64,000 nt of DNA from Sphingomonas sp. KR3-1 (GTDB taxonomy: Bacteria; Pseudomonadota; Alphaproteobacteria; Sphingomonadales; Sphingomonadaceae). The first letter of the stretch is position 1. Every line of letters starts with the position of its first letter. Location: contig NZ_JBDZDQ010000001.1 in NCBI RefSeq assembly GCF_040049295.1, positions 1,674,001-1,738,000 on the forward strand. The letters run 5' to 3'. This document shows, in pieces, positions 16,584 through 25,000 of this stretch. The notes under the pieces are model-generated. The model ran no database searches. It worked only from the letters and a program-made list of their open reading frames with translations, and was not told the DNA's origin. Both the position numbers and the translations under genes were made by a program.

Positions 16584-17810
16584 TTAGCCCTTCACGCACA
16601 CCACCTGCTTGAGCGTATGGACGATCTCGACCAGGTCGGCCTGCGCCGCCATCACGGCCTCGATCGGCTTGTACGCCTTCGGCGTCTCGTCGATCACGCC
16701 TTCGTCCTTGCGGCACGCGACGCCCGCGGTATCGCGGATATGCTCGTCGAGCGTCACCAGCTTCTTCGCCGCGGTACGGGACATCACGCGCCCCGCGCCA
16801 TGGCTGCAGCTGTCGAACGATTCGGCATTGCCCAACCCACGGACGATGAACGACTTGGCGCCCATCGAGCCGGGAATGATGCCCAGCACGCCCTTCGCCG
16901 CGCGGACTGCGCCCTTGCGGGTGACCAGCACGTTCTCACCGAAGTGGTTCTCGCGCTGGACATAGTTGTGGTGGCAGTTGACCGCCTCCAGCTCCGCATC
17001 GAACGGCTTGGCGATCTGCCCCCTGAGCGCACGGATGACATTGGTCATCATCATCCGCCGGTTCAGCGCCGCGAAGTCCTGCGCCCAGCCGACCGCCTCG
17101 ACATAGTCGTCGAAATGGTCGGTCCCTTCCGGGAAATAGGCTAGGTTCTCGTCGGGCAGGTTGATGTGCCACTTGCGCATATCCTGCTTCGCCAGCTCGA
17201 TAAAATAGCTGCCGATCGCGTTGCCGATGCCGCGCGAACCCGAATGCAGCATCACCCACACGCGCTGCTCCTGGTCGAGGCACAGCTCGATGAAGTGGTT
17301 GCCCGTGCCGAGCGTGCCCAGATGCACCAGGTTGTTGGTGTTCCTGAGCTTCGGATATTTCTCGACGATCCGATCGAAGCGCTGGGCAAGTGTAGCCCAG
17401 GCTTCGACGATCGCCGCGGGCGGATCGCCCCATGAGCCCTTGTCACGCTTGCCCCGGCCCACGTCGCGGCCGTGCGGCACCGCCTGCTCGATCGCGGAGC
17501 GGATGCCCTCGAGAGTGTCGGGCAGGTCGCTCGCCGCCAGCGAGGTGCGCGCCGCCATCATGCCGCAGCCGATATCGACGCCCACCGCCGCCGGGATCAC
17601 CGCGCCCTTGGTCGGAATCACCGAACCGACAGTCGCGCCGATGCCAATATGGACATCGGGCATGGCGGCCACGTGCTTGAACACGAACGGCATCTGCGCC
17701 GCGCGTGCAAGCTGGGCGCGCGCACCGTCCTCGACCGGCACGCCGCGGGTCCACATCTTGATCGGCACGCCACCTTCGACATGCTGGAAATCATACAAAG
17801 CCTCGGTCAT
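16584..17810 (-). CDS. rtcB: RNA-splicing/repair ligase RtcB
   Basis: 408 residues from ATG 17810, chosen for the GGGAGGTCGGG ribosome site just upstream. RtcB joins 2',3'-cyclic phosphate or 3'-phosphate ends to 5'-OH ends with GTP and Mn2+. Expected motifs are present: AAMPDVHIGIGATVGSVIPT, GVDIGCGMMA (metal-binding Asp/Cys), GTGNHFIE, LHSGSRGIG, and near 330 SCSHGAGRVMSR carrying the histidine that becomes guanylylated. It follows the four Y-RNA-like elements and precedes rlaP and rtcA. Confidence 0.97.
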   Translation of the reverse strand: MTEALYDFQHVEGGVPIKMWTRGVPVEDGARAQLARAAQMPFVFKHVAAMPDVHIGIGATVGSVIPTKGAVIPAAVGVDIGCGMMAARTSLAASDLPDTLEGIRSAIEQAVPHGRDVGRGKRDKGSWGDPPAAIVEAWATLAQRFDRIVEKYPKLRNTNNLVHLGTLGTGNHFIELCLDQEQRVWVMLHSGSRGIGNAIGSYFIELAKQDMRKWHINLPDENLAYFPEGTDHFDDYVEAVGWAQDFAALNRRMMMTNVIRALRGQIAKPFDAELEAVNCHHNYVQRENHFGENVLVTRKGAVRAAKGVLGIIPGSMGAKSFIVRGLGNAESFDSCSHGAGRVMSRTAAKKLVTLDEHIRDTAGVACRKDEGVIDETPKAYKPIEAVMAAQADLVEIVHTLKQVVCVKG

Positions 17811-17838
17811 CCCGACCTCCCTCAAACGCGATCATGGT

Positions 17839-17943
17839 GCCGGCGACGATAATTGGCGAGACATCCCGGGCGAGCCCGGGGGCGGGGTCGAACCGCCTCG
17901 GCCTTTCGGCCTTACCGATGTAGTCCCACCGGCATTCGCCAGC
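17839..17943 (-). ncRNA. Y-RNA-like element 1 (minimal tRNA-like domain)
   Basis: Last of four tandem elements. The closing stem is GCTGGCGA (17936-17943) with TCGCCGGC (17839-17846), containing one G.U. The shared core GGCGAATGCCGGTGGGACTACA follows the 5' strand in two blocks, and TGTCTCGCC precedes the 3' strand. The distal part is reduced: a GGCC-GAAA-GGCC hairpin, a perfect T arm (GGCGG-TTCGACC-CCGCC, 17881-17897) and CCCGGG-CTCG-CCCGGG as an acceptor-like stem closed by a tetraloop. No D arm remains. It ends about 18 bases before the rtcB ribosome site. Confidence 0.75.
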
Positions 17944-17959
17944 GTTTCATTTGTCCTGT

Positions 17960-18086
17960 GCCGGCGACGATCGATGGCGAGACATTTTTTGCTGAGCTAT
18001 CCGGTTACCCGGAGGCGGAGTTGAACCGCCGACCTCCCGCCTCTCAGCGAGTGCTCTACCCTGTAGTCCCGCTGGCATTCGCCAGC
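17960..18086 (-). ncRNA. Y-RNA-like element 2 (permuted tRNA domain)
   Basis: The closing stem is GCTGGCGA (18079-18086) with TCGCCGGC (17960-17967). After the shared GGCGAATGCC...GGGACTACA comes GTAGAGC (3' half of a D arm), an anticodon-type stem CTCGC/GCGGG with a 6-base loop TGAGAG, a T arm GGCGG-TTCAACT-CCGCC (18014-18030), then TCCGG-GTAA-CCGGA and TAGCTCAGC. The tRNA 5' half therefore lies downstream of its 3' half: the acceptor ends are closed by GTAA, and the D loop is opened to join the Y stem. The 6-base anticodon loop argues against decoding. Confidence 0.78.
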
Positions 18087-18096
18087 TTGAAATGGG

Positions 18097-18234
18097 TCAC
18101 GGCGACGAGAATGAGAAAGACACCCCTAAGGGCCGGTGCTCTACCAGACTGAGCTACTGCCCTTGCGGGGCAGGCGGGATTCGAACCCGCGACAGCCGCA
18201 TTATCAATGTAGTCCTTCCCGGCATTCGCCGTGA
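18097..18234 (-). ncRNA. Y-RNA-like element 3 (tRNA permuted at the anticodon arm)
   Basis: The closing stem TCACGGCGA (18226-18234) pairs perfectly with TCGCCGTGA (18097-18105). The shared GGCGAATGCC...GGACTACA is present. A T arm GCGGG-TTCGAAT-CCCGC (18174-18190) leads into CTGCCC-CGCAA-GGGCAG, an acceptor stem closed by a short loop, then TA and a complete D arm GCTCAGTCTGGTAGAGC. The break in the tRNA is at the anticodon arm rather than the D loop, unlike elements 2 and 4. A hairpin around CCCTTAGGG follows before the 3' strand. Confidence 0.76.
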
Positions 18235-18244
18235 TGTTCATGTC

Positions 18245-18408
18245 GGGCCGTGGCGACAAGAGTGACGAGAACGTCCTTGAGCTACCGCTGCAACGGGGGG
18301 ACTCGAACCCCATCTCCCGTTCGGCATCGCTGCTTCCTGGGCGCTCTACTCTGGACTTTCGGGTTTCCCCTTGGAGCAATGTAATCCCGTCGGCATTCGC
18401 CACGGCCC
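18245..18408 (-). ncRNA. Y-RNA-like element 4 (first in transcript)
   Basis: It starts 6 bases after the rsr stop. The closing stem is a perfect 12 bp, GGGCCGTGGCGA (18397-18408) with TCGCCACGGCCC (18245-18256). The core reads GGCGAATGCC then GGGATTACA. The distal domain has GTAGAGC, an extended irregular anticodon-region helix, a T arm GGGG-TTCGAGT-CCCC (18297-18311), an acceptor-like CCGT-TGCA-GCGG and then TAGCTCA, so it is permuted in the D loop like element 2 but more degenerate. Position directly after the Ro-protein gene suits a Y RNA ligand. Confidence 0.78.
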
Positions 18409-18414
18409 TGTTCG

Positions 18415-19965
18415 TCAGACCTCCGTCTGCTTGACGATGTCCACCCATTCGCGCGTCTCGCCGGAGACGAAGCGCGCGATGGTGTCGAACACCGCGTCGG
18501 AGAAACCTCCGACATTGAGTATGTCCGCCCGGCCCTGCGGCGCCTGGCTGGTGCCGTAGGGCTGGATGTCGACGCACACGAGCTTGGCGCCCGGGTTGCG
18601 GTTCTTCAGCCGCTCCCATTCGCGCATCGTCGCGGTCGCGCCGGCCCGGGTGGCATCCACCCAGGACTCGTTGTCCGAAACGATCACGACCAGGTCGACC
18701 TGCGCCCGCTCCGCATTGAGCAGGGCGAGCGGCGCCGAGACCTTGGTCCCGCCCCCGCCGACCGCCGCCAGCTTCGCCGCATTGACGGCGAGGCGGGCTT
18801 GTGCGTCCAGCTTCAGCTTCACCACCGCCTGCTCGAACGGCAGGACGCGGGTGTCGCGGTTGGTGCGCAGCATCGCCGCCGCGACCAGCGCCGCGACATC
18901 GATGCACCGCGCCTTCGACGAGGCGCCCTTGCGGTACCCCGTCGCCGGAGAGCCCATTGAGCCCGACACGTCAGGACAGACGACCACACGCCCCGGCACC
19001 GTCGGCACGCGGACGAGCGACTGCTCGAGCGCATCCTCCAGCGCCGCCTGCACCTTGAGCGGCACGCCCTCGCCGGCCTGCCCCAACGCCACCATCAGCT
19101 GATAGGGCATGGGCCGGACCTTCGCGAGCGCATCGCCGTCGGCGAGCCGCGCGGCAACCGCATCGGTGACCCCCGCCACATCGAACGCGCCGCCCCGCGC
19201 CAGCGTGTTGAGGTTCATCCGCAGCGCCTGCCACCCGATCCGCGTGGACAGCTCCGCCCAGTTCTCCGCGGTCAGCGGAAACGCGGTAAGCCACTCGAAC
19301 GGCACCGCCGGCAACGGCAGCGACCGATCGACCTTCCACGCTTCGAACGCAGCGATCTCGGCAGGCAGCGCGGCAACGTCATAAGGACGCCCGATCAGCC
19401 AGCCATAGAAAGCCCGCCGCGTCGCATCGGCGGGTTTGGGGTGAACCATGCGGACGATATCCGCCAGGCTCGGATCCCTGCCCGTCGCCGCAGCCATCAG
19501 TTGCGGCATCGATGCCTGCTCCAGCCAGCGCTGGACCAACCGCTTCGGCCGCGAGCCGAGCGACGAGCGCCCCACCTGACCCGAGCGCATGATCTGCACG
19601 AAATTGCGCAGCATGCGGCCGTTGTCGATCACGCGGTTGAACACCGCGACCGCAAGATCGGGATCGGCGACCGTCAGCCAGGCCGCCAGCAGGGACGGCA
19701 TGTCCTTCATCGCGCCCGATTGCCGGGAATAGATGGCTGCCTGCGCTACGAAGTACGGATCGCAGGCGCGCGCCGCCTCGAGTACGTCCGACAGCTGCGT
19801 CTCCGCAGCGCCGTAGAAGCCGTCGGCCAGCGTGCCGGTTGCCGCGACCTGGGCGAGCTTGTGCTCGGGCCCATAGGTATAGGCCGGCGCTCCCTCCCGG
19901 TTCCGCGTGTCCGCGGCCGGCATCAGCTTTGCGATCGCCGAAGCGAACAGTCCCTTGTTGGCCAT
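18415..19965 (-). CDS. rsr: TROVE-domain Ro60 ortholog (Rsr)
   Basis: 516 residues from ATG 19965, GGGAG upstream. The protein has the Ro ring: N-terminal HEAT-like TROVE repeats (residues about 20-320) and a C-terminal von Willebrand A domain beginning VVVCPDVSGSMGSPATGY near 328, with an intact MIDAS DxSxS. Bacterial Rsr binds Y RNAs and, with PNPase or other nucleases, takes part in structured-RNA decay and stress survival. It is followed at once by four Y-RNA-like elements and then rtcB-rlaP-rtcA, mirroring the Salmonella rsr-yrlBA-rtcBA layout. Confidence 0.95.
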   Translation of the reverse strand: MANKGLFASAIAKLMPAADTRNREGAPAYTYGPEHKLAQVAATGTLADGFYGAAETQLSDVLEAARACDPYFVAQAAIYSRQSGAMKDMPSLLAAWLTVADPDLAVAVFNRVIDNGRMLRNFVQIMRSGQVGRSSLGSRPKRLVQRWLEQASMPQLMAAATGRDPSLADIVRMVHPKPADATRRAFYGWLIGRPYDVAALPAEIAAFEAWKVDRSLPLPAVPFEWLTAFPLTAENWAELSTRIGWQALRMNLNTLARGGAFDVAGVTDAVAARLADGDALAKVRPMPYQLMVALGQAGEGVPLKVQAALEDALEQSLVRVPTVPGRVVVCPDVSGSMGSPATGYRKGASSKARCIDVAALVAAAMLRTNRDTRVLPFEQAVVKLKLDAQARLAVNAAKLAAVGGGGTKVSAPLALLNAERAQVDLVVIVSDNESWVDATRAGATATMREWERLKNRNPGAKLVCVDIQPYGTSQAPQGRADILNVGGFSDAVFDTIARFVSGETREWVDIVKQTEV

Positions 19966-19982
19966 CGTCCAACTCCCTCAAC

Positions 19983-20060
19983 TGGTCAGGGCGGCAGGAT
20001 TTGAACCTGCGACCTCCCGCTCCCAAGGCGGGCGCTCTGCGCAGCCTGAGCTACGCCCTG
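19983..20060 (-). tRNA. tRNA-Pro(UGG)-like element in the rsr leader
   Basis: A contiguous, correctly ordered cloverleaf with encoded CCA. The acceptor is a perfect 7 bp (CAGGGCG/CGCCCTG). D stem GCTC/GAGC has an unusual loop AGGCTGCGCA lacking the normal GG. Anticodon stem CCCGC/GCGGG has loop CTTGGGA (anticodon UGG, G37 as in tRNA-Pro). Variable loop is AGGTC and T arm GCAGG-TTCAAAT-CCTGC. The CCA ends 17 bases before the rsr ATG, inside the sigma54-driven leader. It may be a genuine tRNA-Pro or a tRNA mimic serving the operon; the odd D loop favours neither decisively. Confidence 0.75.
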
Positions 20061-20072
20061 TGAATTTCCTCG

Positions 20073-20100
20073 GGGGCGGCCAGCCCATTCCGGCCGCCCC
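20073..20100 (-). other. Strong hairpin in the rsr leader
   Basis: A perfect 9-bp inverted repeat GGGGCGGCC (20073-20081) / GGCCGCCCC (20092-20100) with a 10-base loop lies between the sigma54 promoter and the tRNA-like element. There is no U-tract after it, so an RNA-processing or stability element is likelier than a terminator. Confidence 0.6.
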
Positions 20101-20154
20101 GCGTTCCGCCGCCGGGTCAGGATGTTCGACCGCCCTGTCCGACGCCGATGTATT

Positions 20155-20171
20155 TCGCAGGAGGCGTGCCA
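20155..20171 (-). promoter_or_regulatory. Sigma54 (-24/-12) promoter of the RNA-repair operon
   Basis: On the minus strand TGGCACGCCTCCTGCGA matches the sigma54 consensus TGGCAC-N5-TTGCA closely, with GG (20170-20169) and GC (20158-20157) exactly 10 bases apart. Transcription should start near 20146 and read through the hairpin, tRNA-like element, rsr, the Y-RNA elements and rtcB-rlaP-rtcA. The divergent gene encodes RtcR, the expected enhancer-binding activator, about 150 bases away. Confidence 0.85.
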
Positions 20172-20301
20172 GTTTAGCGAACCGGCTCGCGCAATTCTTA
20201 TAACTTACTGATTATCAGTGATTTTATTTCCGGCGCTGGTAGGATTATGACCCGTGGGGAAGTAGAGTGCCCGCAAATATCCTATCGCTGTAGATCGAGA
20301 T

Positions 20302-20317
20302 TTATCCTACAGGATAA
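20302..20317 (+). promoter_or_regulatory. Palindrome overlapping the rtcR ribosome site
   Basis: TTATCCTACAGGATAA is a perfect 7-bp inverted repeat with a 2-base spacer, ending 2 bases before the rtcR ATG and including its AGGA. A second TATCCTA lies at 20278-20284 and a TAGGATTA at 20240-20247. A separate palindrome ACTGAT-T-ATCAGT is at 20207-20219. These could be RtcR enhancer sites, with the proximal one also giving autorepression. Confidence 0.5.
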
Positions 20318-20319
20318 GC

Positions 20320-21912
20320 ATGAAACCTCTCACCGTTATCGGATTCCTCGGATCGACGCTGGACGCGAGCAAGTTCGGCCCATCGCGCTGGAACAAGTGG
20401 CGCCCCTCGGTCGCGCTCACCATGCACGAGGATCTGCGCGTCGATCGCTTCATCCTGCTCCATGGCGCGCCGCACAGCCGCCTCGCCGACTATGTCGCCG
20501 AGGATATCCAGTCGGTATCGCCCGAGACGCGGGTCGATCTGCGCCGGCTCGACTTCAGCGATCCGTGGGACTTCGAGGAAGTGTACGGCAAGCTGCTCGA
20601 TTTCGCCCGCGCCGAGCCCTTCGATCCCGATGCCGAGGACTATCTGGTCCACATCACCACCGGCACGCATGTCGCGCAGATCTGCCTCTTCCTGCTCACC
20701 GAGGCGCGCTATCTGCCCGGGCGGTTGCTCCAGACCCAGCCGGCCAAGCGCGCCGAGGACGGCGGCGCGCCCGGACGCTGGACGGCAATCGACCTCGATC
20801 TCTCCCGCTACGACAGCATCGCCACGCGCTTCGCCGTGGCAGCAGAGGAGAGCACCTCGTTCCTCAAGTCTGGCATCGCGACACAGAGCGTTACCTTCAA
20901 CCGGATGATCGACGAGATCGAGCAGGTCGCGCACCGCTCAAAGGCGCCGATCCTGCTGATGGGCCCGACCGGGGCGGGCAAGAGCCAGCTTGCGCGTCGC
21001 ATCTACGAACTGAAGCGCCTCAAGCACCAGATCGCGGGGTCCTTCGTCGAAGTGAACTGCGCGACCCTGAAGGGCGACAGCGCGATGTCCGCGCTGTTCG
21101 GACACCGCAAAGGCGCCTTCACCGGCGCGGTCGCCGACCGGCCTGGACTGCTGCGCGCTGCGGACGGGGGCATGTTGTTCCTGGACGAGATCGGTGAGCT
21201 GGGGCTCGACGAGCAGGCGATGATCTTGCGCGCGATCGAGGACAAGCGCTTCCTGCCCGTGGGCTCGGACAGGGAAGCCGCGTCGGAGTTCCAGCTGATC
21301 GCGGGCACCAATCGCGACCTGGGCGAGGCGGTGGCGGCGGGCACCTTCCGCGACGACCTCTACGCGCGCCTCAACCTGTGGACGTTCCAGTTGCCCGGCC
21401 TCGCCGAGCGGCGCGAGGATATCGAACCCAATCTCGATTATGAGCTGGACCGCTTTGCCGAGCGCGAAGGCGATCGTGCGAGCTTCAACAAGGAAGCGCG
21501 CCAGCGCTATCTCGCCTTCGCGACCAGCCCGGACGCGACTTGGCCAGGCAATTTCCGCGACCTCGCGGCCAGCGTCACCCGCATGGCGACCCTCAGCCCA
21601 AAAGGTCGCATCGACATGGAGTGCGTCGAGGCCGAGATCGGACGCCTGAAGCGCCTGTGGTCCGGCCGACGCGACGACGGCGCTGACGTGCTGGCGGAAG
21701 TCCTTGCGCCCGAGGCTCTGGCAGAAATCGATCCCTTTGATCGCGTCCAGCTGGCCGAGACCATTCGGGTCTGCCGGAAGAGCCGCTCGCTTTCGGAAGC
21801 CGGGCGCACGCTCTTCGCGGCCTCGCGTACCCGTCGGACGTCGGCGAACGATGCCGATCGGCTACGCAAATATCTCGCGCGGTTCGGACTGGATTGGTCC
21901 GGACTGGCATAG
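20320..21912 (+). CDS. rtcR: Sigma54-dependent activator RtcR
   Basis: 530 residues. The N-terminal 190 form the CARF-like sensor of RtcR (VIGFLGSTLDASK opening, then YLVHITTGTHVAQICLFLL). The AAA+ domain has Walker A GPTGAGKSQ near 214, the sigma54-contact loop KGAFTGAV near 264 and Walker B MLFLDEIGEL near 286. The C-terminus has a Fis-type helix-turn-helix. In E. coli RtcR is activated by RNA-damage products, reported to be tRNA fragments, and turns on rtcBA. Here it is divergent from the operon it should control, and the GAFTGA loop is intact. Confidence 0.96.
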   Translation: MKPLTVIGFLGSTLDASKFGPSRWNKWRPSVALTMHEDLRVDRFILLHGAPHSRLADYVAEDIQSVSPETRVDLRRLDFSDPWDFEEVYGKLLDFARAEPFDPDAEDYLVHITTGTHVAQICLFLLTEARYLPGRLLQTQPAKRAEDGGAPGRWTAIDLDLSRYDSIATRFAVAAEESTSFLKSGIATQSVTFNRMIDEIEQVAHRSKAPILLMGPTGAGKSQLARRIYELKRLKHQIAGSFVEVNCATLKGDSAMSALFGHRKGAFTGAVADRPGLLRAADGGMLFLDEIGELGLDEQAMILRAIEDKRFLPVGSDREAASEFQLIAGTNRDLGEAVAAGTFRDDLYARLNLWTFQLPGLAERREDIEPNLDYELDRFAEREGDRASFNKEARQRYLAFATSPDATWPGNFRDLAASVTRMATLSPKGRIDMECVEAEIGRLKRLWSGRRDDGADVLAEVLAPEALAEIDPFDRVQLAETIRVCRKSRSLSEAGRTLFAASRTRRTSANDADRLRKYLARFGLDWSGLA

Positions 21913-22006
21913 TCTTTCCGCGCCAGCCAAACCGCCGGGCGCCTCAACCGGAGTCTCGCAACTCCGCCCTTGCGACACGAGGCGCGCCGCACTCGCGAAT
22001 CGCATC

Positions 22007-25000
22007 CTAGACCGGGAAATAGTGATTTCCGATCGAGAGCAGCGGCTGCTGGTCGTCAACGCCGTCGCCATAGATCAGCAGGTCGACCACCCACTGGTCG
22101 CCCGTCACCGCGACGATGCCGAGCGCGGTCGCGTTCTGCTGCATGGTTGCGGCGAGCTGACCGCAGAAGCTCTTCGGATCCTGCGCCCAGTCCTTGGCGA
22201 CGTCGAAGCTGTAGATCGGCACCAGCAGCAGCGGATTGCGATAGCTGAGCTTGTCCGTCACGGGATCGCCACCGCTCGGCGAGCGCCAGTAGCTCGCCTG
22301 CACCCGGATGTTGCGCGTCGCCGATTCGCCCGAGCCGACCAGCGCCGCCTGGCCGGCGAACAGCTTCTCGAACAGGGTGCAGAGTGCCACTTCGAGGGAC
22401 GTGCCGGTTAGCGCCACCGCATCAGGCCGCTGGATGAACGGCGTGATCCGCGTCGGGAAGCGGGTGAGCGGCGTCTCGTAGACGAAGCCGGGGTTCACAT
22501 TGTCGAGCAGATTGGCGTTGCGCGAGATCCAGAAGCCGCCCCAGGCATTGGACAGCGACATCGCATCGAGCCGGTAGAAATTGAACTGTAGATCCAGCGG
22601 CGCACCCTCGCCGATCTCCTGCGCGCTGGTGAGCGAATAGCTGAGCTGGGTGCCCGCCTGGGTGCTGGGCAACGGCACGAAACCGGTTCCGATCGCGAGC
22701 GAGATCTGTGGCCACAGCAGCTGGCGCCAGATCTGGAGCGTCGCCGGCGTGGTCGTGGAGACGAGCTGGAGCCGATAGGTCTGGGGCGGGATCAGCTTGG
22801 CCGGATCGCCATTGTCGATGATCATCCAGTCGGCATTGGGCGCGGTCGTCGATACCGTGACGGCCGCATTGCCGCTCAACGGGAAGGCGTGATCGATGAA
22901 ATCCTGCGACAGGCTCGGCGGGATCACCTTGTTCGCCAGGCTGCTCGCATCGGATGTCGAGCTGGCAAGGAACAGGAAGTCGTCGGGCGCCTGGCTGAAG
23001 TCCATCGCCTGTCCCACCCGATCAAGCACCAGCGCATCGACCTTGCCGTCCGCCGCAATCCGGGTGGAGAGGTTGTACTGGAAGGACGAAGGCACCTGCG
23101 GCGCGCCGAGCGCGAGGGTCTGGCCAAGCCATGCATTCTGCACCTGCTGCGCTGTCCAGGCCAGGGCAGCGAGCGCGTTGCGCGCCGCAGTCTGCTCGCC
23201 GGGCGTGGGGGCATTGAGCAGCTGCGGCAGCGCCGCCAGGTCCTTCGCCACCGCCGGCCAGATCGCACTGAACCCGGCCAGCGCGTGCACCACTGCGCTG
23301 CGATCCGCTGCACCGCGTGGCGCAGGCGTGGAAGCGTCGGCGTCGTTGAACGTGATCTCCAGCGTCATCTCGTCCTGCGCCGCGAAGGGGCGCTGGGCGT
23401 TGAACTGATAGTCCCACTGGGTAAGCGTACTGTCGGCCAGCCCGCCGCTCGGCGGAGGGGAGGCCTGCTGGCCGGAGATGACCGCGGGCACCGGATAGCC
23501 GCGCAACGCGATCGGAATCGCGACCTGGCCGATCGCATTGGGCGCCGGGTCGAGCGGCAGCACGAAGGACAGCCAGGACGAGCCTTCATAGCCCGCCACC
23601 CCGTTGATCCCGTAAATGTCGAACTCGAGCTGGTTGGGCACGAAATCGAGATCGAGCACGAGCTTGCGTTGCTCGGATGGCCGGCTGACCGTGAGCAGCG
23701 TGGTGAGCGTGGCGCCCTGGCTGAGTTCGGCCTTGCTGCTCTGCAGGCTGATCTGCGGAAGCGCCTGGAGCGCGCGCGGCATCGCCGCCGGGTTGAGCGT
23801 GTAGCTGCCCGGCATCGTCCCGGCATCGACTTCGGCGATGTCCGAGGCGAAGCTCGTCATCCCGCCGAACTTGCCCGCCACGGTGGCAAGCGTATCGCCT
23901 GCTTGCGGGGTGTAGCTGGTGCCGCCCAGCGCGACCTGGCTCTGGGGCGCGAAGAAATCGGTGCGCTCGGCATTGGCGGCGAGCAGGTCGGCCACGGCCG
24001 CGCCGAGCCATAGCGCGCCGGCGCTCACTGTCAGCGTGCCGGCGGGCACGGTCACCGTCGAGGCATTGACCGGCGTGACGGCACGGAACAGCGCGGCGCC
24101 GTTCGTTGCCAGAGTGAGGCCGCCCGCCAGCGCCTCGAGCGTTGTGTTGTACGCAGCGGCAATGCTGGTCAGCGTGTCGCCGGCGAGCGTGGTCCGCGCG
24201 GCGCCCGCATAAAGGGTCCCGACCCCGGCACGGATGATATCGGGTACGTCGCCGATCGCATCGACGAGATAGCCGGTCGCCACGCCGGCGTTGCGCGCCA
24301 GCGCCGCGAAGGGGTGGGCCGGATCGACCGGCGTCGAATCATCGGGCGTGGTGACGACATTGGCATTGAGCTTGCCCGCCAGCCGCGGCGCATTGCCCGA
24401 AACCGTGCCGCTGCCACCCACATCGACGCCGAACTGGACCAGCGCCTGCGTCGAATAGACGCTGCCCAGCGTGATGAGCAGCTGCTGCTTCATCGTGTCG
24501 ATCGCGTCCTGCAGCCCGTCGCTCTGATCCGCTTCGATCGACGCGACCAGCGTGGACAGGCCGGTGGCGATATCCGCCTTGGCCGAAAGGATCGCGGCAA
24601 GGCTCTTCGCCGCAGCGGGGTCCGTCTGCGCTGCGGCGGCATAGGCGGGCGACAGCGCCAGGTCGACGGCCTGGAGGAAGGCGAGATTCCAGTCCTCCGG
24701 GTCGGCACCCCTGAAATTCATCGTCTTCGTCGCGCCCAGCCCCGTGTCGCTCGCATAGGTAGGCACGGTGACGTTGTCGGCCGAGAAGGCATAGGTGGTG
24801 AGCGGCTCGACCGCGAAGAAGCGCGCCTGGCTCGCATCGATCTTGTAGGTGATTCCGCTCGACGAGAAATTGACCACCCATAGCGCGCGCACCGATCCGC
24901 TTGCGCTCGATCCGGTGCCGCCCGCCATCGCGGCACGCAGCGAGGGCTTGGAGACGACGGGTGCGAAATTGGTGTGCTGCGGGCCGGTGGCGAGCTTCTG

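Noticed and set aside
17839..18408. Regularly spaced repeats that could be taken for a CRISPR array
   Set aside because: Units differ in length (105-164 bp), the repeated part is split into two complementary strands of a stem, and each unit holds a T arm. No cas gene is present.
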